From Pseudomonadota bacterium (GTDB taxonomy: Bacteria > Pseudomonadota > Alphaproteobacteria > Rhizobiales > Beijerinckiaceae), in assembly GCA_023386155.1 (NCBI GenBank), contig JAEWKH010000148.1:16054-80053 (forward strand): DNA of 64,000 nt, in the 5' to 3' direction. The notes below the pieces were generated by a model. It worked only from the letters and a program-made list of their open reading frames with translations, did not search any database and had not been told where the DNA came from. The translations under genes were made by a program, and so were the position numbers. This document shows, in pieces, positions 28,692 to 34,901 of the stretch. The number at the start of each line of letters is the position of its first letter. Position 1 is the stretch's first letter.

Positions 28692-28924
28692 TCGATTCAG
28701 TCGCGCAGAGGCGGGCGATGTCCGAGGATTCAGGCTGGACATCGTGCAGGATCGGTCCCGATCCTGATCGGGCTGTAGCGGCCCGCTGAAATTGCCTTGG
28801 AATGGCGTTCCACACAATCCGACGAGCGCTCCGATGCGCCTGACAGGATCATCACTTGATGTCGATGAAGTCCGAGTGAGGGACCTGATGGTTCAGGCCC
28901 TGCAAGTCTTTCAGTAACGATGCG

Positions 28925-29074
28925 CTAGCCGTTCCGGCGCGGCAGGATGCCGGCTTTGACGTCATCGGCCGTCACGGCCTTGCGGAACACGGCTTCCCGG
29001 AGATAGATCGAGTCGAAGACCACCTTGCTGTCCTTCTTCCGGATGGACACGAAGTGCTTGCGATTGTGCTTCAT
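28925..29074 (-). CDS. 49-aa basic small protein
   Basis: Encodes MKHNRKHFVSIRKKDSKVVF, ending VKAGILPRRNG, predicted pI high. It diverges from the small gene at 29278; a perfect CRP-type site (29130-29145) with TACCAA exactly 21 bp away predicts a 22-nt leader. Function unknown. Confidence 0.6.
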   Translation of the reverse strand: MKHNRKHFVSIRKKDSKVVFDSIYLREAVFRKAVTADDVKAGILPRRNG

Positions 29075-29129
29075 GACAGGGCTCCCGCTTCTGGATGGGA
29101 TATTGGTAGCCCAAAGCGGGCCGCATGAC

Positions 29130-29145
29130 TGTGAACCCCATCACA
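29130..29145. promoter_or_regulatory. CRP-type site, perfect
   Basis: TGTGAACCCCATCACA. Facing the minus-strand gene at 28925-29074, the hexamer TACCAA (29108-29103) lies 21 bp away, giving class II spacing. Confidence 0.75.
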
Positions 29146-29195
29146 ATGCTGGCTGAAAAGCGTTTTTTGCATCTCCGCAGGGCGAAGCGGGGAAC

Positions 29196-29211
29196 TGTGA
29201 CGCCGGTTACA
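29196..29211. promoter_or_regulatory. CRP-type site, one mismatch
   Basis: TGTGACGCCGGTTACA. It faces the plus-strand gene at 29278, 67 bp upstream of its ATG. No convincing -10 hexamer is at the usual 21-bp distance here (CATGTA lies at 22 bp), so this is the weakest promoter of the set. Confidence 0.6.
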
Positions 29212-29277
29212 GATGCCGATACGGCTTTCAGGGCATGTAGGTTCAATCTGGATTTCCGGCACGCAGGAGTGGATGCC

Positions 29278-29457
29278 ATGTACAAGTGTACGCGATACTG
29301 GGCCCGCTACATGAACACGATGGCGCTGTCGCGCCAGATGACGGATCCGGCGAAGCGCCGGGCGCTCGTCCGTGAGGCCTATATCTGGCTCGAGCGGTAT
29401 TTCGACGCCGAGGAGCATGAACTCGCCCGGCGGCGTGTCGCGTCGGTGCAAAGATGA
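29278..29457 (+). CDS. 59-aa helical basic small protein
   Basis: Encodes MYKCTRYWARYMNTMALSRQ and an amphipathic helical remainder (AKRRALVREAYIWLERYFD) ending ARRRVASVQR. GGAG lies 8 bp before the ATG, and two CRP-type sites lie upstream. It looks like a small cytosolic helical protein; no family recognised. Confidence 0.65.
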   Translation: MYKCTRYWARYMNTMALSRQMTDPAKRRALVREAYIWLERYFDAEEHELARRRVASVQR

Positions 29458-29540
29458 TGGGGTTCGGGGAGCGTCTTACCGATCCGGACAGGAGGCTCCT
29501 CCATCTCGCCATGCGGCTTCGGTCCCACAGTCGAGCTTAG
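29457..29540 (+). CDS. possible 27-aa ORF overlapping previous stop
   Basis: ATG 29457 overlaps the preceding TGA (TGATG) and encodes MGFGERLTDPDRRLLHLAMR plus seven residues. It ends 11 bp before a terminator. There is no separate ribosome site, so translation would need coupling. Tentative. Confidence 0.3.
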   Translation: MGFGERLTDPDRRLLHLAMRLRSHSRA

Positions 29541-29551
29541 CGGTCGATCCA

Positions 29552-29588
29552 CCCGCAACACGGCATCGGGCCGATGCGGGCTTGTTTT
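29552..29588 (+). terminator. rho-independent terminator after small genes
   Basis: CCCGCA...CGG pairs imperfectly with CCGATGCGGG (29571-29580) and is followed by TTGTTTT. It would end the transcript of the 29278 gene. The remaining sequence to 29753 shows no gene. Confidence 0.6.
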
Positions 29589-29753
29589 ATCAATCATATG
29601 CTTACGAATGGGGTGTTCGAGCGCCAAGGCTTGAATCGTAGTGCCGGAGCGGTCAGACGACCGCGAACGTCATTGCAGATGGCCTGCTCCACCTGCTCGG
29701 TTCGCCAGGACCGGGATGGCTTCCGATTGCCGCTCCGGTCCTGGCGATAACCG

Positions 29754-30017
29754 TTACCAGCGATGATCGCGCACGACTGGACGCGAGCGGTGGTCCCGTA
29801 CGATCGGACCCCGGGGGGTGCTGGTGACCAATACGCCGCCGGGATAGGAATCGACGGGCCGGCGGTGGTCCCGCACCACGGGCGCAGGCCTGCCCCACAG
29901 GTCGCCGGGGCGTGTGGTGACCCGCGGATCGCAGGCTTCGGCGCTGGTCATGCCGTATCCGCCCCACAGGACGAGGGACAGCACGGCAGCAAGCTTGGCT
30001 CGAGAGGTCTTCGTCAT
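29754..30017 (-). CDS. 87-aa secreted Arg/His/Pro-rich small protein
   Basis: ATG 30017 follows AGGAG with 7-bp spacing. Residues 1-29 form a signal peptide (MTKTSRAKLAAVLSLVLWGG...). The mature part contains a repeated VVRDHR unit: PAPVVRDHRRPVD, GPIVRDHRSRPVVRDHRW, i.e. three copies. A perfect CRP-type site with TAGGGT at 21 bp lies upstream. Repeats of this kind suggest metal or cell-wall interaction, but the function is unknown. Confidence 0.7.
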   Translation of the reverse strand: MTKTSRAKLAAVLSLVLWGGYGMTSAEACDPRVTTRPGDLWGRPAPVVRDHRRPVDSYPGGVLVTSTPRGPIVRDHRSRPVVRDHRW

Positions 30018-30079
30018 CTTCGGTCTCCTTTGAAAGGTCGTTTCACACATCGACCCTACACAGAAGCGCGGTCCGCCAA

Positions 30080-30095
30080 TGTGAGGCCGGTCACA
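30080..30095. promoter_or_regulatory. CRP-type site, perfect
   Basis: TGTGAGGCCGGTCACA. On the minus strand TAGGGT (30058-30053) follows after exactly 21 bp, predicting transcription of the secreted RDHR-repeat gene from about 30046. Confidence 0.75.
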
Positions 30096-30172
30096 GAGGC
30101 GGGACGAACGAAGCTGAGCCGCTGAAGGCACCGAGTTGCACGGCGGTGCGCGTGCACCGGAAGGTGGAGCGC

Positions 30173-30225
30173 AAAATAAAAAAGCGCCCGATGAGAATAC
30201 GGGCGCTGAGTTGACAGGGAGGAAC
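30173..30225 (-). ncRNA. candidate very short sRNA with CRP-type promoter
   Basis: Predicted RNA of about 50 nt starting near 30225: site 30259-30274, 21 bp, TAGGGT (30237-30232), then a CCTCCC stretch (complement of 30217-30222), then an 8-bp stem AGCGCCCG/CGGGCGCT (30183-30207) and a U tract read from 30182 to 30173. No open frame. The architecture matches the candidate at 28311-28369. Expression is inferred. Confidence 0.5.
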
Positions 30226-30258
30226 GTTCTCACCCTAGCCCCGTCCCTTCTCCCTGGC

Positions 30259-30274
30259 TGTGCGCTGCATCACA
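30259..30274. promoter_or_regulatory. CRP-type site, one mismatch
   Basis: TGTGCGCTGCATCACA. Spaced 21 bp from TAGGGT on the minus strand, serving the candidate sRNA. Confidence 0.65.
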
Positions 30275-30283
30275 CCGGGCGAG

Positions 30284-30299
30284 TGTGATCGCCGTCACG
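30284..30299. promoter_or_regulatory. CRP-type site, one mismatch
   Basis: TGTGATCGCCGTCACG. Spaced 21 bp from CATGAT (30321-30326) on the plus strand, predicting a start at 30333 and a 17-nt leader for the micropeptide gene at 30350. Confidence 0.65.
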
Positions 30300-30349
30300 G
30301 ACCGACGGAACGCTCAGGACCATGATGAGGTCAATTGAAGGAGTTCATC

Positions 30350-30436
30350 ATGACCATCACGATCCTCGATCCCCGCACGGGCCAGCAGGTGACCTTGTCG
30401 CTTCCCGATAAGCCGCCAGGCCTCGTCAGGACCTGA
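30350..30436 (+). CDS. 28-aa micropeptide (LDxxTxQ type)
   Basis: Encodes MTITILDPRTGQQVTLSLPD followed by KPPGLVRT. GAAGGAG lies 6 bp before the ATG. Two short beta strands around a turn are suggested by the alternating pattern. It resembles the N terminus of the 43-aa product at 31525 (MVLLVLDRLTDQPVIVSVPV): both share L-D-x-x-T-x-Q-x-V-x-x-S-x-P. Proposed member of a new micropeptide family. Confidence 0.55.
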   Translation: MTITILDPRTGQQVTLSLPDKPPGLVRT

Positions 30437-30501
30437 CGATACACAGGATCAGAGAGCTGCGGTCCGCGCGTCGGCCTGTCCGCAGCACGCGGGGAAAGAT
30501 C

Positions 30502-30675
30502 ATGAAATTGCTTGAGCACTACCGGGAGAAGGCCGCCAAGGCGGATCGTCTCGCGGAGGATCCGCATTTGAGGGCGGAGCAGCGCGTGGAAATGCGCGCG
30601 ATGGCGCGCCGCTGGCGCCACCTGGCCGAACAGGCCGACTGGCTCGCGCGCCGGCATCGAAATCAGAAGCCGTGA
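30502..30675 (+). CDS. 57-aa charged helical small protein
   Basis: Encodes MKLLEHYREKAAKADRLAED and continues as a highly charged helix (EMRAMARRWRHLAEQADWL). A GGGGAAAG ribosome site is 4 bp upstream. It follows the micropeptide gene by 65 bp and may share its transcript. Function unknown. Confidence 0.6.
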   Translation: MKLLEHYREKAAKADRLAEDPHLRAEQRVEMRAMARRWRHLAEQADWLARRHRNQKP

Positions 30676-30696
30676 AGCCATGGTTCGGGCCGGTCG

Positions 30697-30775
30697 AGCG
30701 CATCGTGCGAAAAAGTGGATCCGGTTTTTCGCACTCAACGATGCGCTCGACCAAGAGTGGAAGCATCGGATTCCG
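30697..30775. repeat. dispersed palindromic repeat, inverted copy
   Basis: Contains GAGCGCATCGTGCGAAAAAG, TGGATCCGGTTTTTCGCAC, CGATGCGCTCG and a trailing GAAGCATCGGATTCC, the same building blocks as the copies at 33551 and 55421 but in opposite orientation. The rest of 30676-30938 shows no gene. Confidence 0.75.
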
Positions 30776-30938
30776 GAGTGGCCACGCTTGTCCGGGTTTC
30801 GATCGTGCCTGTGTAACGATCAGTTGCAGTGACGGCCTGTATCAAGAGAGGCTCGGCAGGTGGCCGGCCGTCATCGGCGGGGAGGCAGGGGCGTGGGCCT
30901 TGGCCTTGAGAGACCGGGCCCAGCCTGCGCCCGGCGCC

Positions 30939-31175
30939 TCAATGGATGGTCGGCATGACGGCGGAGAACGGGATCAGCATCAGCTCCTCGTCGTCCTCGT
31001 CGCTGACATAGACGTGCCAGTCCGTGAAGTCGCGCGTGCCGAAGGCCTGCTCGACCAGGATCCGCGCCAGGTCGAGAGCCCGGTCCCGGGCTTCCATCAG
31101 GTCGAGGACTTCCGCTCCGTTGCGGTCGATCAGGATCTCGCCGGGGCCTGCGCAGTGAAAGTAAAGATAGAACAT
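30939..31175 (-). CDS. DUF6894-like small acidic protein
   Basis: A 78-aa protein beginning MFYLYFHCAGPGEILIDRNG, with an acidic C-terminal half (VYVSDEDDEELMLIP). It fits the same small family as 3513-3740. GGAGG lies 6 bp before ATG 31175. A CRP-type site at 31227-31242 lies 51 bp upstream; GAGAGT at 21 bp predicts an 18-nt leader. Confidence 0.75.
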   Translation of the reverse strand: MFYLYFHCAGPGEILIDRNGAEVLDLMEARDRALDLARILVEQAFGTRDFTDWHVYVSDEDDEELMLIPFSAVMPTIH

Positions 31176-31226
31176 TTGAGCCTCCATCTCGATGGCTCCA
31201 CTCTCGCACGCGCCGGTTGAGGCTTC

Positions 31227-31242
31227 TGTGACAGCGATCACG
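31227..31242. promoter_or_regulatory. CRP-type site, one mismatch, bidirectional position
   Basis: TGTGACAGCGATCACG between the divergent genes 30939-31175 and 31292-31444. On the plus side CATGGT (31264-31269) lies 21 bp away; on the minus side GAGAGT (31205-31200) lies 21 bp away. Confidence 0.65.
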
Positions 31243-31291
31243 GTTCCCACGTTCGGCCGGTGGCATGGTCGGTCCCACATGGAGCCCGATC

Positions 31292-31444
31292 ATGTCCCGT
31301 CGCATCCTTTGCCTCCTCGCTCTCCTCTTCGTGGCCGACGCCATTGCCGTCAACGGCCGCGCGCCCCGGCCCATCGTGCTGTCCGGTAAGGAGATGCTGG
31401 ACGTGACCCGGCTTTCCCGCCTGCAGGTTTCACTCGCCGTTTGA
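31292..31444 (+). CDS. 50-aa small exported or membrane peptide
   Basis: Encodes MSRRILCLLALLFVADAIAV then PRPIVLSGKEMLDVTRLSRLQ. The start looks like a signal peptide or single membrane helix. GGAG lies 7 bp before the ATG, and the predicted leader from the CRP-type promoter is 16 nt. Function unknown. Confidence 0.6.
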   Translation: MSRRILCLLALLFVADAIAVNGRAPRPIVLSGKEMLDVTRLSRLQVSLAV

Positions 31445-31458
31445 ACGAATCCCCCGTC

Positions 31459-31474
31459 TGTGACCGACGTCACA
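31459..31474. promoter_or_regulatory. CRP-type site, perfect palindrome
   Basis: TGTGACCGACGTCACA. GACCAT (31496-31501) lies 21 bp downstream, predicting a start at 31508, which is the first base of the leader shared with the 28521 gene. Confidence 0.75.
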
Positions 31475-31524
31475 GAAATCGGAGGCCCTTTCGGAGACCA
31501 TAGGAACGAACTCAGGAGGTTGTC

Positions 31525-31656
31525 ATGGTTCTACTCGTCCTCGATCGACTGACCGATCAGCCGGTGATCGTCTCCGTCCCCGTCCGGCCCGCCGTGCGGA
31601 ACGCGGAACCCGCCATCGTCATCCATCTCCGTCAGTTCGCCAGGAGGCCGTCATGA
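31525..31656 (+). CDS. 43-aa micropeptide (LDxxTxQ type)
   Basis: Encodes MVLLVLDRLTDQPVIVSVPV followed by a basic tail ending FARRPS. AGGAGG is 6 bp before the ATG. Its first 20 residues parallel the 28-aa peptide at 30350. It overlaps the next small ORF by 4 bp (ATGA). Confidence 0.6.
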   Translation: MVLLVLDRLTDQPVIVSVPVRPAVRNAEPAIVIHLRQFARRPS

Positions 31657-31739
31657 AGCGCACGAAACTCTCCGCCATGCGGCGCGCGCGGCGCTGGGTC
31701 ATCCAGGAGCTGACAACATCCAAACAGGAACGCAGGTAA
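31653..31739 (+). CDS. 28-aa very basic micropeptide, coupled
   Basis: ATGA overlap with the previous stop; encodes MKRTKLSAMRRARRWVIQEL plus TTSKQERR. AGGAGG at 31642-31647 is well spaced for it. The composition (nine Arg/Lys in 28) suggests nucleic-acid or membrane contact, as in DUF1127-like peptides. Confidence 0.5.
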   Translation: MKRTKLSAMRRARRWVIQELTTSKQERR

Positions 31740-32034
31740 CCGGGCCGCGCGGAGGCGCCCGCCATGCCCCCTCTAGTCAGGTCGCGAGGCCTCTCGCTGC
31801 TCCCGCCCCCTAGGCGGTTCGGGGCGGCCATCATCTCCACGCGATAGGTCTGCATGGCTGCCTCGCAGCGCGACCGGGCCGAAGGGCCGCCAGATCGCAT
31901 CTCACCGGTTTCGAACGCCGTCCCACCGAATCCTGTCCTGCCGGTTGAGACTATCCTCCATTCATATATAATTCCTTCACTTCCAGTGTGGGTTGCGTGC
32001 TCCGTTTACGGAGCCATGCGAGGGAGGCGCAACG
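31740..32034. other. 295-bp gap before crp-like gene
   Basis: No gene supported. The part 31950-31980 (CATTCATATATAATTCC) is AT-rich with a good TATAAT -10, the likely promoter of the Crp-like gene. I see no CRP-type site here, so the regulator does not obviously control itself. Confidence 0.5.
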
Positions 32035-32745
32035 GTGCGTCTCGGTGGGGAACAGATCCAAAGGGACTTGCCGTTTTTCTCGGCTCTCTCAGTGAGCTCT
32101 TTTTTCTCTGCGCTCGGCCCCGAGGCGATTGCGCAGATCGCCGCCCTCTGCACATCCCGGAAGATGCGCGATGGTGAGATATTGTTTCTCAAGGGCGATC
32201 CGGGGGACGCTCTCTACGGCGTCAGGCGAGGGCAGATCGTCATCACGACGACGACCGATGCGGGCCGGCAGTTCACGCTCAACATCCTCGGGCCTGGAGA
32301 CATCTTCGGCGAGATCGCTCTCCTGGACGGGCAGCCGAGGAGTGCCGATGCGGTTGCGTCCGGCCATGTCGAGCTCTTCATGATCCGCAGGAGCGATTTC
32401 CAGGACCTCCTCAAGCGGCGGCCGGAGATCACGACCAGGATCATCGAGCTGCTGTGCGAGCGCCTCCGCTTCTCGAGCGAACGCTTGGAAGAGGCCTCCC
32501 TGCTGTCTCTCAGGGCCAGGCTGGCGCGACGCCTGCTGAAGCTCGCGGAGGATTTCGGCGAGGACATCGAGATCACGCAGGAGGAGCTCAGCGTTCTCGT
32601 CGGCGCGGGACGGGAAACGGTCAATCGCCAGCTCCAGAAATGGCGCAAGGGTGGAGTCGTGGAACTCGGGCGAGCCCGGGTGAGGATCGTCGATTTAGGG
32701 CGCCTGCAGCAGGAGGCCACCGAGCGCGACCGGGACGCGGAATGA
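32035..32745 (+). CDS. Crp/Fnr family regulator with CRP-type DNA and cAMP signatures
   Basis: A 236-aa regulator: cyclic-nucleotide-binding domain at about 15-130 and Crp-type winged helix at about 150-220. The phosphate-binding cassette FGEIALLDGQPRSADAVAS keeps the Arg-Ser pair that binds cAMP in E. coli CRP. The recognition helix GRETVNR keeps the R-E-x-x-x-R residues that read TGTGA. No Cys cluster for Fe-S, so it is not FNR-like. GTG 32035 follows GGGAGG. It is the best candidate to bind the TGTGA-N6-TCACA sites surrounding it. Confidence 0.9.
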   Translation: MRLGGEQIQRDLPFFSALSVSSFFSALGPEAIAQIAALCTSRKMRDGEILFLKGDPGDALYGVRRGQIVITTTTDAGRQFTLNILGPGDIFGEIALLDGQPRSADAVASGHVELFMIRRSDFQDLLKRRPEITTRIIELLCERLRFSSERLEEASLLSLRARLARRLLKLAEDFGEDIEITQEELSVLVGAGRETVNRQLQKWRKGGVVELGRARVRIVDLGRLQQEATERDRDAE

Positions 32746-32788
32746 GATCACGCGACCTCGACCGTCGCCGCATCACGGGTCAGGGCGA

Positions 32789-33385
32789 TCACTTGTCGCT
32801 GGATGACGTGAGCGACGTGCCGGCCGGATCGAGGGTGAGGTAAACCCATCCCGTCGTTTCGGCGCTTTCCCGCTTGATGTATCTGTAGTTCGTCCTGAAC
32901 CATTCCAGTACCTCATCCGTCTTGTTGTCCAGGATGAGGTCGCCGCGGTCGGTGCGGACGGTCAGGACCGCATGACCTTCGCCGTTCTCGTCGATGACGA
33001 CGGTCATGCGCAGGGCGCGGCGCGGCAGGCCGGCCTCGATCAGCAGCCGGCGCTTGAGGAGCTGGTAATCCTCGCAGTCGCCCAGCCCATCCGTCGGGTA
33101 ACTCCAGAGGTCGACGAGGCCCCAGTGGTTCTGGTCGGTCACCGGGATCAGCGCGCGGTTCACGGAGAGATTCACGGAGGAGAGGAGGGCGGCGAGCCCC
33201 TCGGTCATGGGGAGCGTTTCCGGCTGGCGCAGGTCGACGACGCACTCCTCCGGGTTGCGGTTGCAGAACTCGACCCATCCCGGAAGGGGCGGGGCTTCCT
33301 CGTCCCGAAAGAGATGCGGGCCGGCATTCGCAGAGCCCATCGCCCCCATGAGCAGCGCCAGAACGATCCCAATCCGTCTTCCCAT
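32789..33385 (-). CDS. transglutaminase-like cysteine protease family (BTLCP/DUF920)
   Basis: A 198-aa exported protein. Signal peptide about 1-22 (ALLMGAMGSANA). The catalytic triad is visible: Cys in GLGDCEDYQLLKR, His in GEGHAVLTVRT and Asp in GDLILDNKTDEV. Family relatives such as LapG cleave surface proteins exported by type I secretion, which is notable given the nearby secretion module. GGGAGG precedes ATG 33385; a CRP-type site lies 103 bp upstream. Confidence 0.88.
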   Translation of the reverse strand: MGRRIGIVLALLMGAMGSANAGPHLFRDEEAPPLPGWVEFCNRNPEECVVDLRQPETLPMTEGLAALLSSVNLSVNRALIPVTDQNHWGLVDLWSYPTDGLGDCEDYQLLKRRLLIEAGLPRRALRMTVVIDENGEGHAVLTVRTDRGDLILDNKTDEVLEWFRTNYRYIKRESAETTGWVYLTLDPAGTSLTSSSDK

Positions 33386-33487
33386 CTTCAACCTCCCGTG
33401 GGAGAGGCGATGATCAGACCGATGGGACCATTCCCTTTGGCCTGAGCCGCTCATGGGATGAGACTGACTTTTTTCGCGCGCATCTTC

Positions 33488-33503
33488 TGTGCACGCGGTC
33501 ACA
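33488..33503. promoter_or_regulatory. CRP-type site, one mismatch
   Basis: TGTGCACGCGGTCACA upstream of the transglutaminase-like gene. CAGTCT (33466-33461) is 21 bp away on the minus strand. Confidence 0.6.
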
Positions 33504-33550
33504 AATTTCGGGTTGACGCGGATGGGCAGGTCGAAAGACGCTGCGTGACT

Positions 33551-33686
33551 AGAGCATCGGACCCAAAAGTGGACCCACTTTTGGGATCCAATCCGATGCT
33601 TCACTTTATAAAGAGCGCATCGTTGATCCGGAAAACCGGATCCACTTTTCGCTAGCGCGGCCCGCTGGGTCCGCACGATGCGCTAG
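33551..33686. repeat. dispersed palindromic repeat, full copy
   Basis: Two modules: AGAGCATCGGACCCAAAAGT with GGACCCACTTTTGGGATCC and ATCCGATGCT, then GAGCGCATCGTTGATCCGG with AAAACCGGATCCACTTTTCG and ACGATGCGCT. Each module is a long imperfect palindrome. It ends at the patatin stop. Other copies: 30697, 50030, 51721, 55421. Confidence 0.85.
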
Positions 33687-34747
33687 AGATATCGGTCGCG
33701 GATGTCGATGGAGGATTCGAATCCGACTTTCGAGAAGTCGCCTCGCAGCCAGGCATCGGCCTTCCTGCGGCCGATCATGTGCAGATCGGTGAGGAAGTCC
33801 CAATCGGCATTCAGTTTCGAGGCGGCCCCAAGGTTCTGCATGACCTCGTCGGCCTCGATGGCGTGCAGGCGCACCTGCCTGATATCGGGCGTGAGGACGC
33901 GTCCCTCGTCGACGAGCCTGTTCAGGAATTCGACGGCACGCACCTCCCGCATCAGGGACGAGTTGAAGCTGATCTCGTTGATGCGGTTGAGGATCTCGGC
34001 GGCGGTCGTCGGGACGGCGGGGCGGTTGATGGGATTGATGTGAACCACCACGATGTCGGACGTCTCGCAGTGGTAGATCAGCGGGAAAAGGGCCGGGTTG
34101 CCCATGTAGCCTCCGTCCCAATAGTAATCGTCGCCGATCCTGACAGCCTGGAAGATGAAAGGCAGGCAGGTGGACGCGAGCACGACATCGGCGCTCATCT
34201 CGTGGTTCTCGAAAACCCGGATCTTGCCCGAGCGGACATTGGTCGCCGAGAGGAACAGCTTGACCCGCGGGCTGCGCCGTAGGACCTCGAAATCGACCAC
34301 CCGTTCGAGCACGTCGAGAAGTGGGTTGTAGTTGAACGGATTGAGCTCGTAGGGCGAGACCACCTGCGTCAGCATGTGGAACAGGAGAAATGCCGGCGAG
34401 GTCTCCAGCCTGCGGTTGCCCGTGAGGCGGTCGAGGACGGAGGGCTGCAGGGGGCTCAGGAGGGCGGCGCGCGCAACCTGTTGCCAGAACTCCCTCAGGC
34501 AATGGCGGGCTCCCTCGCGACCTCCCTCGAACAGCCCGTAGGCGCAGACGACGGCATTCATCGCGCCTGCGCTCGTGGCGCTGATGCCGTCGAAGGCGAT
34601 AGTGTCCTCCTCCAGCAGGCGGTCGAGCACGCCCCATGCGAAGGCCCCGTGGGCGCCGCCGCCCTGGAGCGCCAGATTGACGGATTTGACCCCCTGCCGC
34701 CGTGCGGTACGGCTCCTGCGGGAAGAGCTGCTGTCGGCCCTGTCCAT
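33683..34747 (-). CDS. patatin-like phospholipase
   Basis: A 354-aa patatin-domain protein: oxyanion loop GGGAHGAFAWG near residue 29, nucleophile Ser in SATSAGAMNA near residue 60 and catalytic Asp in DGGYMGNP near 215. A C-terminal DUF3734-like region (TAAEILNRINEISFN) follows. Patatins are lipid acyl hydrolases. GAGG precedes ATG 34747. No export signal is visible. Confidence 0.88.
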   Translation of the reverse strand: MDRADSSSSRRSRTARRQGVKSVNLALQGGGAHGAFAWGVLDRLLEEDTIAFDGISATSAGAMNAVVCAYGLFEGGREGARHCLREFWQQVARAALLSPLQPSVLDRLTGNRRLETSPAFLLFHMLTQVVSPYELNPFNYNPLLDVLERVVDFEVLRRSPRVKLFLSATNVRSGKIRVFENHEMSADVVLASTCLPFIFQAVRIGDDYYWDGGYMGNPALFPLIYHCETSDIVVVHINPINRPAVPTTAAEILNRINEISFNSSLMREVRAVEFLNRLVDEGRVLTPDIRQVRLHAIEADEVMQNLGAASKLNADWDFLTDLHMIGRRKADAWLRGDFSKVGFESSIDIRDRYL

Positions 34748-34846
34748 GGTCGCCTCGTGGCATAGGCAGCGTCATGAGCAGGAGGATCTTATCTGAGTCC
34801 CGTCCTCGATGACGAGCGCGCGAACTGGGTAGGAAATTCTGCCCGG

Positions 34847-34874
34847 GCCGTCGCACAGGATCCTGTGCGACGGC
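34847..34874. repeat. 28-bp perfect palindrome after hlyD-like gene
   Basis: GCCGTCGCACAGGA followed by its exact reverse complement, with BamHI-like GGATCC at the centre. It lies 28 bp after the stop of the secretion adaptor gene. A loopless dyad with no U tract is an unusual terminator; it may instead be a protein-binding site. Confidence 0.7.
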
Positions 34875-34901
34875 GTCGCAATCCAGGGAAGGATGCGCCC
34901 C

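Noticed and set aside
28413..28817. 134-codon minus-strand frame over the 28521 small gene
   Set aside because: The plus-strand 56-aa gene has an AGGAGG site and a CRP-type promoter; the minus frame has neither.
30284..30299. CRP-type sites as FNR/FixK sites
   Set aside because: FNR and FixK sites read TTGAT-N4-ATCAA; these sites have TGTGA-N6-TCACA, and the nearby regulator lacks Fe-S cysteines.
31619..31900. 93-codon minus-strand frame upstream of the Crp-like gene
   Set aside because: Overlaps the two coupled plus-strand micropeptides and has no ribosome site or domain.
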